Assembly: GCA_031308135.1 (NCBI GenBank) | Contig: JAHLJT010009436.1 | Span: 124,175,366 to 124,239,365 of the forward strand | Origin: Acheta domesticus | Taxonomy: Eukaryota > Arthropoda > Insecta > Orthoptera > Gryllidae | DNA length: 64,000 nucleotides | Direction: 5' to 3' | The notes under the pieces: generated by a model | Told to the model about the DNA's origin: nothing | What the model saw: the letters and a program-made list of their open reading frames with translations, nothing else | Databases searched by the model: none | Shown here: piece by piece, positions 1 through 11,429 of the stretch | Position numbering within the stretch: position 1 is the stretch's first letter | Layout: each line of letters starts with the position of its first letter | Translations under genes and position numbers: made by a program

Positions 1-1885
1 AATCAGTATTACATGGATTGCTGTGAATACAGAATGTATAGAAATAATTAACTTTTGGGGAATATGATTTTCCGTAAATATAATAATACTCTGATGCTAC
101 CCGAGGTGAAATTTGTACTTAGCTTCTGAATTTGATACTAATATTCTACATTAATGCTTTACCAAATGCATTTGTTTTAAATGCAAGAGGCGCCCAGAAG
201 GATAGAAGCAGCTAAGTCAAGTTGCCTCAGGTCCTGATGTAGTTAGGGCCCGGAAATTTTGTTCATTGAAAAAATCAACTTCTAATTAAAAATAACTGCT
301 ATATGTTTTAGATGCATGGATAAATTAATTATATTGATTTATTGGTGTGGCGGGAGGGGGCGGAACTTTTGAAATAAGGATCCCCGAGGATCTACGCCCC
401 CTTTTTCTGGACGCTCCTGTTAATTGCCCTTTAATAATCTAATATACGAACGGAGACTGAGACAAATTTTCATTGCAGTCATTTTCAATCGCTTTACGTG
501 CCAGCGGAAACATTTTGATTCGAAGTACATTCTGAAAATTATTCAGATTGATAATGGAAAACTCGTTCTCGAATCGCTATGTTTGCGGGCTGCTTCAGCC
601 ATTCATATGGCGTAACAAAAGCCGTAAAACAACATACGATTCGCAGTAAGTATTTCCGGATTCTATTTTATTTCTCGTAATAGAAATTACTTTCTTTTGT
701 AGAGCTTCGTGGCAATGGAATGAGTGTTTTATTCGTTCCAGAATACAAGCACCAGTAAACGTAATCCCCTGTAATGGTGGCTAGTGTTGGGAGGTTGGCT
801 CACAATGCAATACTCGTGTTTTGTGGATGCAGTACCTCATTCCGGAACTTCACTTTTTAATGAAAAACGAAACTAGTGCGCAACATCTGCTACAGAAAGT
901 AGAGTGTTTGCTTTATGTTCGGCGGTTGAGCTGCAGCTATACCTCGTAGCGAGTCCTGGACATCAACTGAACATCATCTTGTTAAGGAGGGCAACAGTTA
1001 CAAAGGCATTGAGCCGAATTCTTTAAATTTCTTACTTTAATAGTAAAGTAATATTTAGTTTTTGACTGCCAATTGATAATTTTTTTGTGATTACCCTGTA
1101 GCTTTCCACTTGTGGCACTCAATGCAGAATGCAGTGCTACGACGTAGACGCGACGTTAATGGTCTCCTAAATCTTATTTGTAGAAACGTATTCCGGAAAG
1201 ACTGTTGTGTTATTTTCCTGAACAGCGAAATTTGTGAGAATGTGACAAATTTGAATTTTGTCAAATTAGTAAAAGAAGAAAATTATGGATCATGCAGGTC
1301 ATGCTCATGGAATTTACGAGAGATGTCTTACAGACAGCTCCTGTCACATCCCGGAAGATATATGTTTTTGATTAACACCAAGTTACGACCATGGAAGCCT
1401 GTGTTTTCACAAAGTCTTACTACTGAATTAACAGCCGTGAAAACAGTCTTACAGTCTTCGTGTTTGCAAGAATTGTTATTAACATAAGTACTAACTTTTC
1501 TATTTGGCAAGATTTATCACTATTCCAAGAACTTCTATGAGAAATTTTAAAGTTCCAAAGCTGAGAAAATCCTATAACGGTAGGTCACATTTTTCATCTA
1601 TAAAGTGAGCAATAACAGTACTTTTATGTGCCCAAATAATTCTCTAGAGTATTCGTTGAATTGACAAATATGTTAATTGTGTAGCTTTGTAGCACACTCG
1701 AAATGAAAACATCCTAATTAACCTCTTGCGTACGCACGGGTTTTAATACCTATTTCTGTCTGAATATAAATTTTAATTCGCGAAAAATGACAAAGTAGGA
1801 TAGATGCTTCAAAAAACTTATATACGGTAATTTTATGAGCCATGATCAGGCATAAAGAGTTTGATCCGTTGCATTAACTGCCTCG
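1..1885. other. AT-rich interval, no gene seen
   Basis: This stretch is AT-rich and non-repetitive. A small GC patch at 345-410 has inverted arms: AGGGGGCG near 353 pairs with CGCCCCCT near 395. A 125-codon open frame (1110-1487, +) has no recognisable domain. At the stop density expected for this base composition, one or two frames of that length are expected by chance in 64 kb, so it is not called as a gene. Confidence 0.6.
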
Positions 1886-2200
1886 ATTGCCTGCCAATCG
1901 TTGGCCTCCACTGAAGAGGTCGACCCGCGTGTCTGGCGAGCAGCCCACGGGCGCTGGGAGGGAGGAGCTATCGGGGGCGGCGGCGCTGCACGGCGCGGCG
2001 TGGTGCTTCGGGGTCTGGGATCGATGCCGGGCTGCGACCGCGGTGGCGGCGGAGGCGGCGGCGGGCTCGCCTCCAGACGCTGCGTCACTGAGGGTCTGGC
2101 GTCGCGACCCGCCGTCGGCAGACGGCCGCCAGCCGCGCCGCGCCGCGTCGTCCCCACCCCGACCCTCGTGCCTCCCTAAGGCCCACTATGGCCCCGTTGC
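1886..2200. other. GC-rich CpG island 1
   Basis: There is an abrupt shift from AT-rich to strongly GC-rich, CpG-dense sequence. It contains GGC/GGA trinucleotide runs (about 2040-2070) and a pentamer tandem of GCCGC at 2132-2146. It is open in several frames on both strands, as expected from stop depletion in GC-rich DNA, so the open frames are not taken as coding. The following 300 bp (2201-2511) is C-rich, intermediate in composition and has no feature. Inference: a cis-regulatory or promoter-type island. Confidence 0.6.
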
Positions 2201-2511
2201 CTTGTGCGACTCTCTCCACCCCCTCCCTCGATGCCCCCAGCTGCCCGTCACATGTGCGGCTTTCTCGCCCTCGCTTCTATTCGCCAAATCGCGCCACTCT
2301 TGGGACGTTGTCAGCAGTCTCCGCCGCACCTGTGTGAGAACTGCACCCCTACCCCTTGCTGTCAGTTATACGTCCCGATTTCTTCCAAAATGAAATTGCA
2401 TTAAAACTTCTCATTTCCACTAGCACCAATCAGTCTTCTTGGTACCTCACTCCCCTTATTTTCACCTTAACATTCCACGCCGTTCCTGCTGCATGATCTC
2501 AGACTCTTCCG

Positions 2512-2990
2512 TGTCTTCTTCCGACCCCGCGGGCCCCGCGGCTCCCCGCCCTCCTCCGGCCCCATCGATCGTGGCGCCGCGACGCGGCAGGAGGCGTCGG
2601 GGGCGGGTAGCGTCGGGGGGTCGGGCGGCGCGGCGCGGCGCTACGCGGCGGGCACGTGCCCCTGTCGGCCGCGGGTGTACCGCAGTGCCTCCGGCCGGAG
2701 GCTCGCCGCCTCCGCCTCCTCCTCCGTCGCCTCCGCCGCCGGCGCCACCGCCCGCAGGGTGCCGCAGAGCGCCGCCGCCTCGCCACCTCCCCTCCCCCCT
2801 CCCCGCCATCACCGACGCCGCCGCCGTCGCAGCCGCCACCGACCGCCGAGTTCAACGTCCGATACTGTCGATTCTCCCCAGGGGCGAGCTATGGAAGCCT
2901 GCACTCACACGGCATTGTGGCGTGGCCGCTGAGGCTGAACGAGAACGTGCGGGAAGTGGTTCATGCGTCTTTAATATCAACGCGGATGGT
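2512..2990. other. GC-rich CpG island 2
   Basis: This is a second GC-rich block just after the first, with a GGCGC pentamer run at 2625-2641 and CCG/CCT runs to about 2860. A perfect 12-bp palindrome, GGGCACGTGCCC (2650-2661), has a CACGTG E-box at its centre. The 223-codon proline/arginine-rich open frame across it (2439-3110) is low-complexity, and antisense frames are open over the same bases, so it is not called as a gene. Confidence 0.6.
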
Positions 2991-5324
2991 CTGCGAGAGA
3001 TAGAGATGGTCGTTTTATTGGCGGGCTATTGCGTCGTTTATTTCTGTTCTCTAACATTCACACTGGTCACACAACTCGTATCTTTTGTATGCTTCCGTAC
3101 TTTTTGTTAAACTTTAAAAGTTTTTCTACAAGAGACAGTAAATGCGAATGTTTGAAAATACCTTCTATTGTAGCAAAATGTTGAACGTCATGTCTACTCG
3201 GTACAGGGTTTTTTATGATGAAGATTTAATCATGTCTATGAAATGCAATTTACTTTATGCGTTATTTCAAGAGATTTATCAAGTATTTTCAATTTAAAAA
3301 TGGCAAAAAAATGTAATTTTCTCATTGTATTTATTGTTTATTTATTTATTTCTTTATTCAAGTTTTTATTTTGTTTCCAGGTATGTTCCTGACGTTTCTG
3401 AGGCTGGATTCGAACACCGGAAGGTAAATTCCCCTATTAGTAAGCGCGCTTGCATATTAATTATCTAATACGATATTTTTCATTGCAAAATTCTCCATGG
3501 GCCTGACCTATTTTCCATGCCACAAAAATCACTTCATCTATTAGTGGAATATATGTAAAAGTAAAACAGTCTTGTCAAACAGAATGTAAAAAAGTCTTTT
3601 TACAGTCTTGAATCAGTGTAAGTGTTCAACAGGTTCACTTGATACTTATGACATACATTCCCGTTTCATCAAACGATCTTATTATTTGACTGCTCTTGTG
3701 AGACATAATCTTCAATTGTGGGCACATTATCTTGAATCATTCATCTTCAAACATGACTTCGAATTGATGTGTGCAAAGCTCAAAATGCGTTTTCAAGTAA
3801 CGTACGCGAATAATGTTGATAAAGCTAATAGAAAATATATTTACACTTAAATGACATTACACGAGCCGATGCAGTATTCCATGTATAAATCTCTCTCTAT
3901 TGTTATAATTTTACACTATTTTTCCCTCAATGAGAAATTACTAATCTTCGTAATATTTCCGAAAAACTAAGGGATATATCGGAATATTTCGACAAATATC
4001 GCTTTTGAGAGACAAATTACTTACTGAATTGCATATTTCACAGAAATTACATTAAACTCAGTTTTTTTGCAAAAGTTGTTAAAAACAGAATATCATGTCA
4101 ACATTGACCTTATTTATGACGTACTTCGAAGCCTGTATATGATGCCATTTCCAATTCTCTTTCGATTCAAGATGAAAATATCCTAGCAATTCCGGCATTG
4201 CATGCGCAAATCACGTTTACATAAAACGCGATTGGGCGATGTTTATCACTGCAGTGAATCTGGAATCATCGGCTTCATGCACTTCGCCGCCTCTAGAAGC
4301 AGCACACTCTAATACAGGGATGGCCAAAGAACCGAACCTCCAAAGTGGATTTGCATGGATCATAATAGCATGTCTTTCATTCAATCGGAATTCCCTAACA
4401 GGCAACTAGCTTAAACGGAATAAAACTTTTGTGAACTTAAGAATAGAAAGAGACTTCTACAAAACGTCATTAAATTCAATACCAATTCTTGATTAAATAT
4501 TCAAGTAAATATAAAAGAATTAATGAATGATTCAGTGTTTCTGATTTAATGAATTAGTTTTAATTAAATGTGTGAGTATGTATGTATGTATATTCTCGAC
4601 ACTTTTAGGTGCAATGTAGTACCGTCAGAATCCTGTAATATCGTTCTCCTTTCAATAGTCAATTAATCTTTGCATTTCGTTAATTTTAAGCGAAATTAAA
4701 CATTGATGTTAAAATATTGCGAAGGTATTTTCTATCGGAATGAAATATATATAAATTGAGGATAATGTAATGTTGTAATCCAATTGAATCTTTGCTATTT
4801 TACTATGAAAAGAATAAATCTTAAGATAATGTAGTGTCTATTTTCTTCCCATTTTTCCTACCCCAGAAAGTTACTATTGTAGTCCCAAATAAAGAAATAT
4901 GTTTTAAAGTGTAGAAATAAAATGTAAATGTCTTTGAAGGGAGAAGGAGGAAATCGTTATTATTTGTCAGCTGCGTTAACACAAAATGAAAATGTTACAA
5001 TTATTTCCAGAATTTGTATCAATTACTTGCTAGTAAAAAAATTACAAATGAAACAAATTGTAGAACATGAAACAGATAATGAAGGTATGCATGAACTTTG
5101 AATATTGAGTATCCAATTTGAAATAATTATGCATACTGTGCTTTAAGAAAGTGAAGAAATTAAAGCTTAGAACCTTCTCGCCTTAAACACCCTTGAAACG
5201 CATGATTAAACATACTGAATCTGGCATTGGTTTACTTCTCAGTAAAATGTACTATCATATTCCGTGAAGGTATCTATGCCAGAATGCTCGGTCCATGTGA
5301 AGTGGTGGTAAGTCTGCGAGAACT
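2991..5324. other. AT-rich interval, no gene seen
   Basis: This is AT-rich sequence with short simple patches, for example TATG repeats near 4575-4592 and a TTTATT run near 3335-3360. An 80-codon frame at 3608-3850 (+) has no recognisable motif and is within chance length. I see nothing else. Confidence 0.55.
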
Positions 5325-5470
5325 CTTCTCACCCCTGCGCTAGCGCCCCACCCCGGCCGCCACGCCACTCAGCGTGATTTGTGTGCATTCCGACTGTGCT
5401 GCTCCCGGCGGCGATGGAGCGAACTCGCTGCTTCCGCAGAGGGCGCTGCGCTGCGCTGCGTCCGCTGGCA
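5325..5470. other. GC-rich island 3 (short)
   Basis: This is a compact GC-rich block that ends in a GCGCT/GCTGC short tandem (5443-5460). It holds a CTCF-like word on the plus strand (separate entry). The open frame that starts in it and runs to 5709 (111 codons) is not recognisable. Confidence 0.55.
5438..5446 (+). promoter_or_regulatory. CTCF-like core AGAGGGCGC
   Basis: AGAGGGCGC, preceded by TCCGC, fits the AGRKGGCRS core of the CTCF consensus; the upstream CCASY half matches only in part. It lies in a GC-rich island, where such words arise more often by chance. The site call is from motif inspection alone. Confidence 0.3.
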
Positions 5471-6528
5471 ATATGATGAGCTTTCATCAGATCGTGGATG
5501 GGACTGATTGGGTTCTTCCGTTCTGTCGGAACGATTTTACAACTAGCGAGGGGAAACATTCCATTTTAAAAAATAAACACACCCGGATGTGCGGATTGCT
5601 AATGGAGCATTATTCATTACAGCGCAGTTGCGATGGGTACCTCGGAGACCTTGACCGCGAAGGAATGAAACTACGCGATGTGTTGACGTTCATGTGTTGC
5701 CGACCTTGAGGGCCACTGGCGTTTGGCTGCATTATGCGAAGAATTTATTGTAACTATGTGACTTAACTGCTATTGCATGGTTAATCGAGACCTTGCAAGA
5801 ACAAGCAATCCAGTGGATCTAACTCCTATGCTTTTCCTTTCTGCTCCGCATCATTTGGGATGCTTATTAGAGGTCAGAATAGTTTGAATATTGGCAAGTG
5901 CGAGGCGAACTCTCAAGGATTTTTTGTGAATATATTATACTTGTATAGACGTTCGATATGTCTTTAACAGGCCAATCATTTTTAGACAAAAGAAACGTTT
6001 TTGAATCAATGTACGAGTATGTTTACACTACGTTTTCGTAATCTTGTTTTATAAATTAATTATCTTCAGTAATTTACTTAAAAAGAAACAAAAGCGAGGT
6101 AATATTGGCAATTTTTTCTACAAATCAACGTTTCGAAAAGCAGTTCACGATCTTACATACATTTGGCAATGAAGTGATGGAATTTTGATTAAATATTAAA
6201 TGAATTAAAGAAGTATGCAACAACAAAATTTGTTCAATATTGTCATGATAGAACGGAACAATTGCAGAAAAATTGGTCGGTGAATTCAAGAGATACTTCA
6301 TAATATTATGAATTACAAAACTATTTTATGTATGTTTCCTGTCTCTTTAAACATGTTTTAATTGAGAAGATAATTTACACGTTTACAATGTTTAATTTAC
6401 CATATAATTATTGTTCACACAATGAATTCATTCGGTTTTGTATATAAATTTTAAGGTGAATCATAAGTATCTAATTCTTTAGTTGTTCCTGAACTCAAAT
6501 TACGTAAGTGATATTTTCTAACGTTTTT
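5471..6528. other. AT-rich interval, no gene seen
   Basis: Composition falls from mixed to AT-rich with no repeat that I can place and no convincing coding frame. It ends at the degraded head of a Fam-H repeat. Confidence 0.5.
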
Positions 6529-7075
6529 GCTTTCTCGCATACGTAATGAAGACAAAGTATTGTAATGCTTAACCGGAAGTGGCATTTTTGGGCGGAAAAA
6601 CTCCTATTTAGGGTCTTCTATACTCCCTTATTAAAAAAGTAATTCTGTTCCTATATGTAGCATATAACTTCTTTTAATACGTTATGTAGTCAGAATTCAC
6701 GTTTAGTCAGTCCATGAATAAAAAAACGGTTGACCTCAAATCTCTCAGCCGACCGTCTGTCCGTCCGTCCACCCCAACATCTCTAACCTATTGGTAGGCT
6801 TTTCATCAAAATTGATATTCCGAGATCGCACATGCCGTGGACCCTTGAATTTGAAATGGATGTTTCAATATTTGGAGGTACTTTACATAAAGCTCTTAAG
6901 ACATTTTCAAAATATTCTGAAAAATAAAATTTTGTTTAATCGTTTCGATGAATAGAGCAATAGTACGTTTATTAAAATGGCGTAGATCCAGTTTTCTTTA
7001 AATTCTCTGAATTTTCAAAAAATGGCAAAAGTTACAAATAGTGCGAGAAAGTATATGCTGTTGAGAGCTATTAGT
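6529..7075 (+). mobile_element. Fam-H dispersed repeat, copy 1
   Basis: This is a short version of the hairpin-headed family. The head CTTTCTCGCATACG (6530) is followed by a degraded return arm and TATTGTAATGCT. The shared body continues with the PyGTC microsatellite (GTCTGTCCGTCCGTCC, about 6755-6770) and the segment TTTGAAATGGATGTTT / TTTGGAGGTACTTTACAT (about 6850-6895). The end TGCGAGAAAGTATATGCTGTTG (7042-7063) matches the ends of copies 2 and 5. Compared with copy 5 it lacks most of the internal tandem units. No coding potential is visible, so it is non-autonomous or a relic. Confidence 0.7.
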
Positions 7076-7554
7076 GTGAGACTCAGAAGGCTGCTGATAT
7101 CTTTGCGTATTTTTTATTACAGGAACGGGAAGGAACCTGGTAGGCGAATTCTCGTTTAGCTGTGTAACGGCGTTGCAACATGGTCGAACGATTGTTCCCT
7201 TTTTGTATGGCGATGTATGATGTACGATTGATTCACTCATAATTCAACGGCTCGAGAAGAAAACTCTTGTATTCATTTGCAATTTGTAATCAAACCGGCG
7301 GTATTTGTGTCTTCTGTCGTACTGTAATGAAATGGAGCTCGTTCGGTTTCATAATTCGGGCGTCTGATTGCGCTTCTATAAATACATCCCGGATGCTTTC
7401 CATATTTATTTGGAGTGTTTGATAAATGCGTAATAAGTCTTCCAATAACGAGAAAAGCGTCATACGCCGGGCCATGGGCAGGAATCTCCCAACACGATAA
7501 ACAGCATCCCGTACCTCGAATTGCCACTAAAACGGGAGTGAATACAACCAACTA
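7076..7554. other. Spacer between inverted Fam-H copies, with open frames on the minus strand
   Basis: This unique-looking spacer of intermediate GC lies between two oppositely oriented Fam-H copies. On the minus strand two overlapping frames are open: a 92-codon frame at 7273-7551 and another with a Met start at 7475 that ends at 7290. The second can be read upstream to a TAG, where TTTTAG with a pyrimidine stretch resembles a splice acceptor. Its residues are not low-complexity (for example LLEDLLRIYQTLQ), but I recognise no family. It could be chance, an exon remnant or a relic transposon frame. Confidence 0.3.
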
Positions 7555-8337
7555 TAAACTAGTGATACTAAAAAGCACATACTTTCTCGCCCTTAGTAAT
7601 GCTTACGTAATACTATTTACACTTTGAATTAATACATCTGTCATAATTTTTTTAAAAACTAAAATTTTCGAAAAATTGTACATGACCTTATTTTAAGATA
7701 TATCTTTAAGGAAAATATTTCATTAAGGGAAAACGTGTATCTTTAATATTTTAGTTGTAGGAAGACGCTTAAAAAATTTTGAAATTGTGTAATTTTCGAA
7801 AAGTAAAGGTTTTCGACGAGCATGAGACCTGGACCGTTCTCTTAAACGTCCTTCATACTATCCAAAAACAAAATTTAATAAAAAACGATGGTGCCATTTT
7901 TTTGAAAATTTTGAAAATGTTCCAAGGATTTCATGTAAAGTACCTCCCAAAATTAAAATCTCTGTTTCAAATTCAAGAAACCGGAATATAAGTCAGATCT
8001 ATTGCGGAGTATCAGTTTTGGACAAAATCGGCTGAATTGTTTAGCTGCTAGCGTTTTTCACGGATGAACGGACGGACGGGCAGACAGACAGACAGACAGA
8101 CAGACAAACAAGATAGACGTTTCGCCGTCGTTCGATTTTTCGACATCAAGGACCCAAAAACATGGATTCTGGCTACACTGCGTGTTAGAGGATTTTTTCT
8201 TCCAAATTAAGCAATTGGTTTTATCCCCTTTTTCGTTACCAGGACCTTGTAATAAGAGTTTCTGCTGAAAATTCGCCGTTTTTTTCGCGCAGCATGTCAT
8301 AACTTTCTCCCTACTGCGTCGGCGGTAGCGAGAAAGT
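7555..8337 (-). mobile_element. Fam-H dispersed repeat, copy 2 (minus)
   Basis: This is a full-looking copy read on the minus strand. The head hairpin is at 8302-8337: ACTTTCTC faces GAGAAAGT, with 12 of 13 arm positions matching. It is followed on the minus strand by GCGCGAAAAAAACGGCGAA, GGTCCTGGTAACGAAAAAG, the (CAGA)n tract and GGGAGGTACTTTACATG. The far end carries GCGAGAAAGTATGTGCT (plus-strand ACTTTCTCGC at 7581-7590). ACTTTCTCGC at one side and GCGAGAAAGT at the other make an exact 10-bp inverted pair. No clear target-site duplication is visible. With copy 1 it forms an outward-headed inverted pair. Confidence 0.75.
8068..8110. repeat. (CAGA)n/(CGGA)n microsatellite inside Fam-H copy 2
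   Basis: A GGAC/CAGA tetranucleotide tract sits about 225 bp from the head of the element. Copies 1 and 4 have a GTCC/GTCT tract at nearly the same distance from their heads (about 210-225 bp), and copy 5 has lost it. The microsatellite is therefore part of the family design rather than an independent insertion. Confidence 0.85.
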
Positions 8338-8690
8338 CAACCAGACGTGCGCGCGCGTGGGGGTCTGTTTTTCATGCAGATGCGTGGCGTTAGTCCCACA
8401 TAAACGCGCGTAGTGCCGTTCCGCTAACTTCCGCGGCCGCGGCGTTTAAGCCAAACTGTAGGACGCGGCCGCGTAGTTCAGCGGTTCGGAGGCAAAAGTT
8501 AGGTCGTTTGCGCCTTGTCCGCGCGCGGGCAGCGCGGCGGTTGCGGGCGCGCTGTGAATGCGGCAGGGTGCACTGCGTCACGGTCCACTCCGTGAAAGGA
8601 AGCCGCAACTGCTGCCTGGCTGCTGTAGGCCCCGTTGCACGTCCTGGCAATAGCTTGCCGTTCACACGCGCTTTATGCTGCATTCTGTGT
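8338..8690. other. GC-rich CpG island 4
   Basis: The island begins directly at the Fam-H head with an alternating CG/TG run and continues CpG-dense to about 8670. A perfect palindrome, CCGCGGCCGCGG, lies at 8431-8442 beside GCTAACTT. Open frames on both strands are compositional. Confidence 0.6.
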
Positions 8691-9165
8691 AAGTCCTCAG
8701 GGTCTCTACCACCCTAGTCAATGTGTGTATGCAATCAAGCTGCGGTCATGGCCTTGTACGTACTTCGTACGTATCACTTGCAAGTGCACTGGACAGAAGG
8801 AGCAGAATTCTGGAAATCAAGTCAGTATTCAACTTCCGTAAATCTCCTGATCTCTAGAATGAATACTTGCATGTATTTGCATGAAATGGTGTACGTATCT
8901 GAATTTTCAAATTTAATTCGTTTCGCAATACTACTTTACTGGCTGAAATCGTTTAATTTTTTAATTGGCATTCGACGTTTCGTCTTATTTAACATCCATC
9001 TCCACCATCGTTCATCCCCGTTTACTCTTCTTGGAAGGTTTTCTTGATGATTGGCACAAAGAAATTACCAAACTATGACGGATCGTTCACATGTATGAAA
9101 ATTATTCCGCAGATTTGCTCACCATATGCATTTTTAATCGAAAATACCATTATCGTGGAACAGAG
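8691..9165. other. Mixed to AT-rich interval, no gene seen
   Basis: This is unique sequence with a small dyad TACGTACTTCGTACGTA near 8757-8773. The 108-codon frame at 8721-9047 has no recognisable domain. Confidence 0.45.
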
Positions 9166-9605
9166 TCGTCCTCCCTCGCGCGAATCCCTTGCTGCAGAAA
9201 GCTGTGCGTGGTCCTCTTCGCCTGTTGTCGCCGGGTGTGGGTCGCGTCCACCCTCCAACCCACGCCCGCTTGCCCGCGACCTGGAGCCCCGCGAGGCAGG
9301 CTCCCTCCCTCGCTCCCCCACCCTCTCCCCCCACGCCACCCGCCGCCCACCCCCCTCGCGCGGACCGCCTTCCCACCCCGAGCCTCCCCACCCTTGCAGG
9401 CACACGTATCGACCCGGCGGCGCCGGCGCCTAACAGCGTCGCCCAATTACGGCAACGCGATTACCGCCCGCGGCGGCGGCCGGCGGAGCGGGGCGGAGGG
9501 GGGCGCGTTTGTTCGGACTTTTTTAATGCGCGCGGATTAATAAAGCCGCCCAGGCTGCGTAGCCACGCCGACTCGTCTCCCGCTGGATCTCATCCTCCGT
9601 CTGCT
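9166..9605. other. GC-rich island 5 with C-rich strand bias and homeodomain cores
   Basis: The first half (about 9300-9400) is a strongly C-rich, nearly purine-free strand made of CCT/CCC words. The second half switches to CpG-rich DNA with embedded homeodomain-type cores: CCAATTACGG (9443-9452), CGCGATTACC (9456-9465) and GCGCGGATTAATAAAG (9530-9545), the last combining a GGATTA and an AATAAA-type word. Several overlapping frames are open on both strands and are dismissed. Inference: enhancer or promoter-type element. Confidence 0.55.
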
Positions 9606-10653
9606 TGTTAGGAGCATCGTGACGGGGCCGCTAGAGCAGTTGCCTTTCATCTATTTGTTATCAATTTGGTGTAATTTAGATATTTTGATGAACACTGGAT
9701 GCTTAGAGAATATTTTGAAGTACTCTACTCTAATGATGTTTCTTTATTTTTATTTCTCTTCCTTAACGTGCCGTGCTGTCCGAAAATACTGGATGCTTAT
9801 TCTTTTATTTATTATATGTTTGAAATAACAACAGCTTACTCTTGCATTGTTTCTAAACGTTCTCATTTCTAAAGGTGAACACAGGAACGTACTGCGTAAG
9901 TAAACCCAGTGATATGTAATCGTTTACACTTATGTTTTCGCCTGAAAATTATTTATAAGTTTATATCTTTAAGCTTGGGAAACCGCGACATTGTTATTTT
10001 TCACTCTGCGTGTTACTTTTCGTCACGATCTATCTCCCCATGATTCTCTCTGCCCGTAGTACCTCACCCCTTCGCCATCATTATAAACCGCAGTTGCGCC
10101 GCACTACATCTCTCTGCGTGAAACAATAGGCGCACCTCGAGTGTTTGGAGATAGATGGAGAGACGGACGATGGGAGGGCCATATTCATGCGTGTGTACAA
10201 AGGTTATGCGGGTGTAGCTCGATTGTATTCGCATGATATACGTATGTCTGTATGTAATACGTCTGCGTGTTTTTGTACTACGTGCGTACTGTGCACATTA
10301 AGCTGAAATGGATGTGTACACACGGTCGTGAGTAGTACAAGAAATATGGCGAGATTTAGACCGCTCGTTTAGTTTCCTGAAAAACGTAACTTTTACCTGA
10401 AGAATATGCCAAACAGTGTATCTAAAAATAGACGAAAAATTAAATGCACCATGTTTAAATGGAACGTAGGTGTTTGTGTGTTGCATGCTTATAATGTGGC
10501 TCAAAGAACTGTCACGTGTTCTTTCCATGAGCATTATTCCAGTGGGTAATCTTTCTCAAATGCGGGCCCTCCTGTGATAATCGGCAGTGACATGCAGATC
10601 GTTTATCTTTCAGCAGCTGCCTCCTGGAACTCTTCAAGATAAGTTATTTCATT

Positions 10654-10663
10654 GGGAGTTTCC
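10654..10663 (+). promoter_or_regulatory. Rel/NF-kB-like decamer GGGAGTTTCC
   Basis: GGGAGTTTCC fits the Rel-family consensus GGGRNNYYCC. The identical decamer recurs at 24518-24527. The call is from motif inspection only. Confidence 0.35.
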
Positions 10664-11347
10664 GCTGCGGGGAAGGTCTCGAAATACATTTCCGCTCAGG
10701 TAGCAGCTTCCTCCCTCACGAAAATACATTTTCTGTGGGGACAGTCTCATTGATCTTTTATAGCATCAGGTTGTGAGGAATAGATTGGTTCTACATTTGT
10801 CACTCTCAAAGTAAACAAACTAATTTTTCTTTCTTCAATCATCGGAACGAATGTTTTGCTTAGAGAATCAATAAATTTTACGAGTATCTTGGGTGAAAGT
10901 GACAATCAAATGAAGAATGATTAATTGAATCTTGCCATTCCTCGTACTCAAAAGGAAAATAATGCATTGTTTGTTGAGGTTAATTCAATTTCATTTAGTT
11001 GTATCTCGGTTATGGGATGCAACATTTCCAATTCGATTGATTAAAGTATCGTGGGAGAAAGTACGAAATGTTTTCACTTTATAACAGACCTGTTGGCATC
11101 AGTTATTTTTTTAAATATGAAGAATTTTAATTTGTACTGTTTAAAATTCTGTAATGTTATTTAAGGGTACGTGTCAACAGTAAGATAATAATCAACAAAA
11201 AATGCAAAGACCATGTGATCAGCTATAGAAATCTATAGAAATCAAGATTTTTCTACGGGGAAGGAATATACTATGTATTGTGTCCATCCGAATGCCAAAT
11301 TTAAAATTTATTTTATTTCTTGCGTAGTTATCGATAGTGTCAAAACA

Positions 11348-11378
11348 ATTAAGAGAATATGACTAATATTCTCTTAAT
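11348..11378. repeat. Perfect 13-bp hairpin
   Basis: ATTAAGAGAATAT (11348-11360) and its exact reverse complement (11366-11378) are separated by a 5-nt loop. It is followed 6 bp later by a second hairpin. Family and function are unknown. Confidence 0.8.
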
Positions 11379-11384
11379 GTCTTG

Positions 11385-11429
11385 ATTCTATAGTGAAGAA
11401 ATTCATAATGACTTTCTTTACTATAGAAT
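11385..11429. repeat. 17-bp hairpin with one G:U-compatible pair
   Basis: ATTCTATAGTGAAGAAA (11385-11401) pairs with TTTCTTTACTATAGAAT (11413-11429) across an 11-nt loop. The only difference is compatible with a G:U pair if the top strand is transcribed. It directly follows the 11348-11378 hairpin. Confidence 0.8.

Noticed and set aside
1092..1101. TACCCTGTAG, identical to the first 10 nt of miR-10
   Set aside because: The sequence diverges right after, and no precursor hairpin can be drawn from the flanks.
1110..1487. 125-codon frame in AT-rich DNA
   Set aside because: No motif; a rough estimate from stop density predicts one or two such frames by chance in six frames of 64 kb.
2439..3110. 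223-codon open frame (+)
   Set aside because: It is proline/arginine/alanine low complexity across a GC island, with open antisense frames over the same bases and no domain.
4313..4332. CAGGGATGGCCAAAG, resembling a hAT terminus
   Set aside because: No inverted partner and no flank duplication were found nearby. A 15-bp resemblance is too little.
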